Below are positions 63,516 through 64,000 of a stretch of DNA of 64,000 nt, in pieces. Source of the stretch: Bacillota bacterium (GTDB taxonomy: Bacteria; Bacillota; Clostridia; Oscillospirales; Ruminococcaceae); NCBI GenBank assembly GCA_023412215.1, contig JAEYNX010000034.1:248001-312000 (forward strand). The letters are read 5' to 3'. Below the pieces are notes generated by a model, which saw only the letters and a list, made by a program, of their open reading frames with translations, searched no databases and had not been told where the DNA came from. The position numbers and the translations under genes are program-made. Numbering within the stretch: position 1 is the stretch's first letter; each line of letters starts with the position of its first letter.

Positions 63516-64000
63516 TTACTGCGATTGTGTATCCGTGATAAGCGGCTGGGTTACCGTAACGGTCATGCCTTCGCCGGGGGCAGTTTGAAACGCCAGCCCG
63601 TAGCCGCTGCCGTAATAGATGCGTATGCGGTCGTTAACATTGCTGATGGCAAAGCCGTGCTCGCTCTCCCGCGGCTTCTCCAGGTAGGCGTATACCTCGC
63701 TCTGTACAGCGCCGGCGCCGTTATCCTCAATCGTGTAGAGAAGCGCATCTCCCTGCGAGACGATGCGGATATCCACTCTGCCCTTCCCGCCGTTTTTCTC
63801 CAGCCCGTGCAGGATGGCGTTCTCCACCAGCGGCTGCAACACCAGCTTCACCACCTTGCAATTAAACAAGCGCTCGTCGGCCTCCACCGTGAACTGCACC
63901 GCGTCCTGAAACCGTTTCTGTTGAATAGTAAGGTAAAGCTTTAGGTGCTCCACCTCGCTTTTTAGCGTGGTGAACTCATTGCCGCTGTTTAGGCTCAGGC
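63516..64000 (-). CDS. YesM-type sensor histidine kinase, C-terminal part
   Basis: Partial: the frame stays open to the window edge at 64000. The visible ~161 residues include LKLYLTIQQKRF, the N-box VENAILHGLEKNGGKG, EDNGAG and the G-rich GFAISNVNDRIRIYYG typical of HATPase domains in YesM kinases. The phosphoacceptor His and membrane sensor domain lie beyond the edge. The response regulator gene follows after 18 bp. Confidence 0.9.
   Translation of the reverse strand, partial: LSLNSGNEFTTLKSEVEHLKLYLTIQQKRFQDAVQFTVEADERLFNCKVVKLVLQPLVENAILHGLEKNGGKGRVDIRIVSQGDALLYTIEDNGAGAVQSEVYAYLEKPRESEHGFAISNVNDRIRIYYGSGYGLAFQTAPGEGMTVTVTQPLITDTQSQ

Overview
This window looks like part of the chromosome of an anaerobic Gram-positive fermenter, most likely a Clostridia member of the Oscillospirales/Ruminococcaceae kind. 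The evidence is strong GGAGG ribosome binding sites, Sec/lipobox solute-binding lipoproteins, YesM/YesN-type two-component pairs, an AraR repressor of the Firmicutes type (GntR head on a LacI body) and a clostridial-type [FeFe]-hydrogenase-like protein. The taxonomic call is inference. No rRNA, tRNA, CRISPR array, transposase or phage gene was seen.

Almost everything is plant or host glycan utilisation, arranged as consecutive loci. (1) 1-7825, + strand: a CUT1 sugar ABC transporter, a GH88 unsaturated uronyl hydrolase, a DUF2264 protein, an unrecognised protein, KduI and KduD. Together these import unsaturated uronate oligosaccharides and convert them to 2-keto-3-deoxygluconate (KDG). (2) 7926-18289, - strand: solute-binding protein, two permeases, a GH2 beta-galactosidase, a GH35 beta-galactosidase and a ROK kinase, with an AraC regulator upstream. 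This is a beta-galactoside locus. (3) 18667-19917, + strand: an AraM-like glycerol-1-phosphate dehydrogenase. (4) 20061-28154, - strand: a response regulator and sensor kinase followed by a complete CUT2 (YtfQ-YtfR-YtfT-YjfF-like) furanose transporter. (5) 28394-33604, - strand: araD, araA, araB and the araR repressor. (6) 33810-42311: another CUT1 transporter and a GH127 beta-L-arabinofuranosidase, divergent from a LacI-type regulator and a GH51 alpha-L-arabinofuranosidase. Loci 4-6 make a full path from arabinofuranosyl glycans to xylulose-5-phosphate. (7) 42535-53205: an IclR-controlled operon with CUT1 transporter, GH35, galactonate dehydratase (dgoD), DgoK, a DgoA-type aldolase and a Gfo/Idh/MocA oxidoreductase. 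This suggests an oxidative (De Ley-Doudoroff-like) route for galactose or galactonate.

From 53278 onward the content is mixed: a LysR/EamA pair, a DUF815 ATPase, an MFS transporter overlapping a second GH2 enzyme, a lipoprotein, a [FeFe]-hydrogenase-like protein, an intergenic cluster of nested palindromes, and the start of another YesN/YesM pair cut by the window edge.

Several regulatory elements can be read directly: a 24-bp perfect IclR palindrome just downstream of a consensus promoter, a matching site before the solute-binding gene, three TTAAACGTTTAA-type LacI operators around GH127/lacI, and an imperfect AraR-like palindrome at the araB promoter. All five ABC transporter operons carry a stem-loop directly after the solute-binding protein gene. 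The four CUT1 transporters have no ATPase gene here and presumably share one encoded elsewhere.
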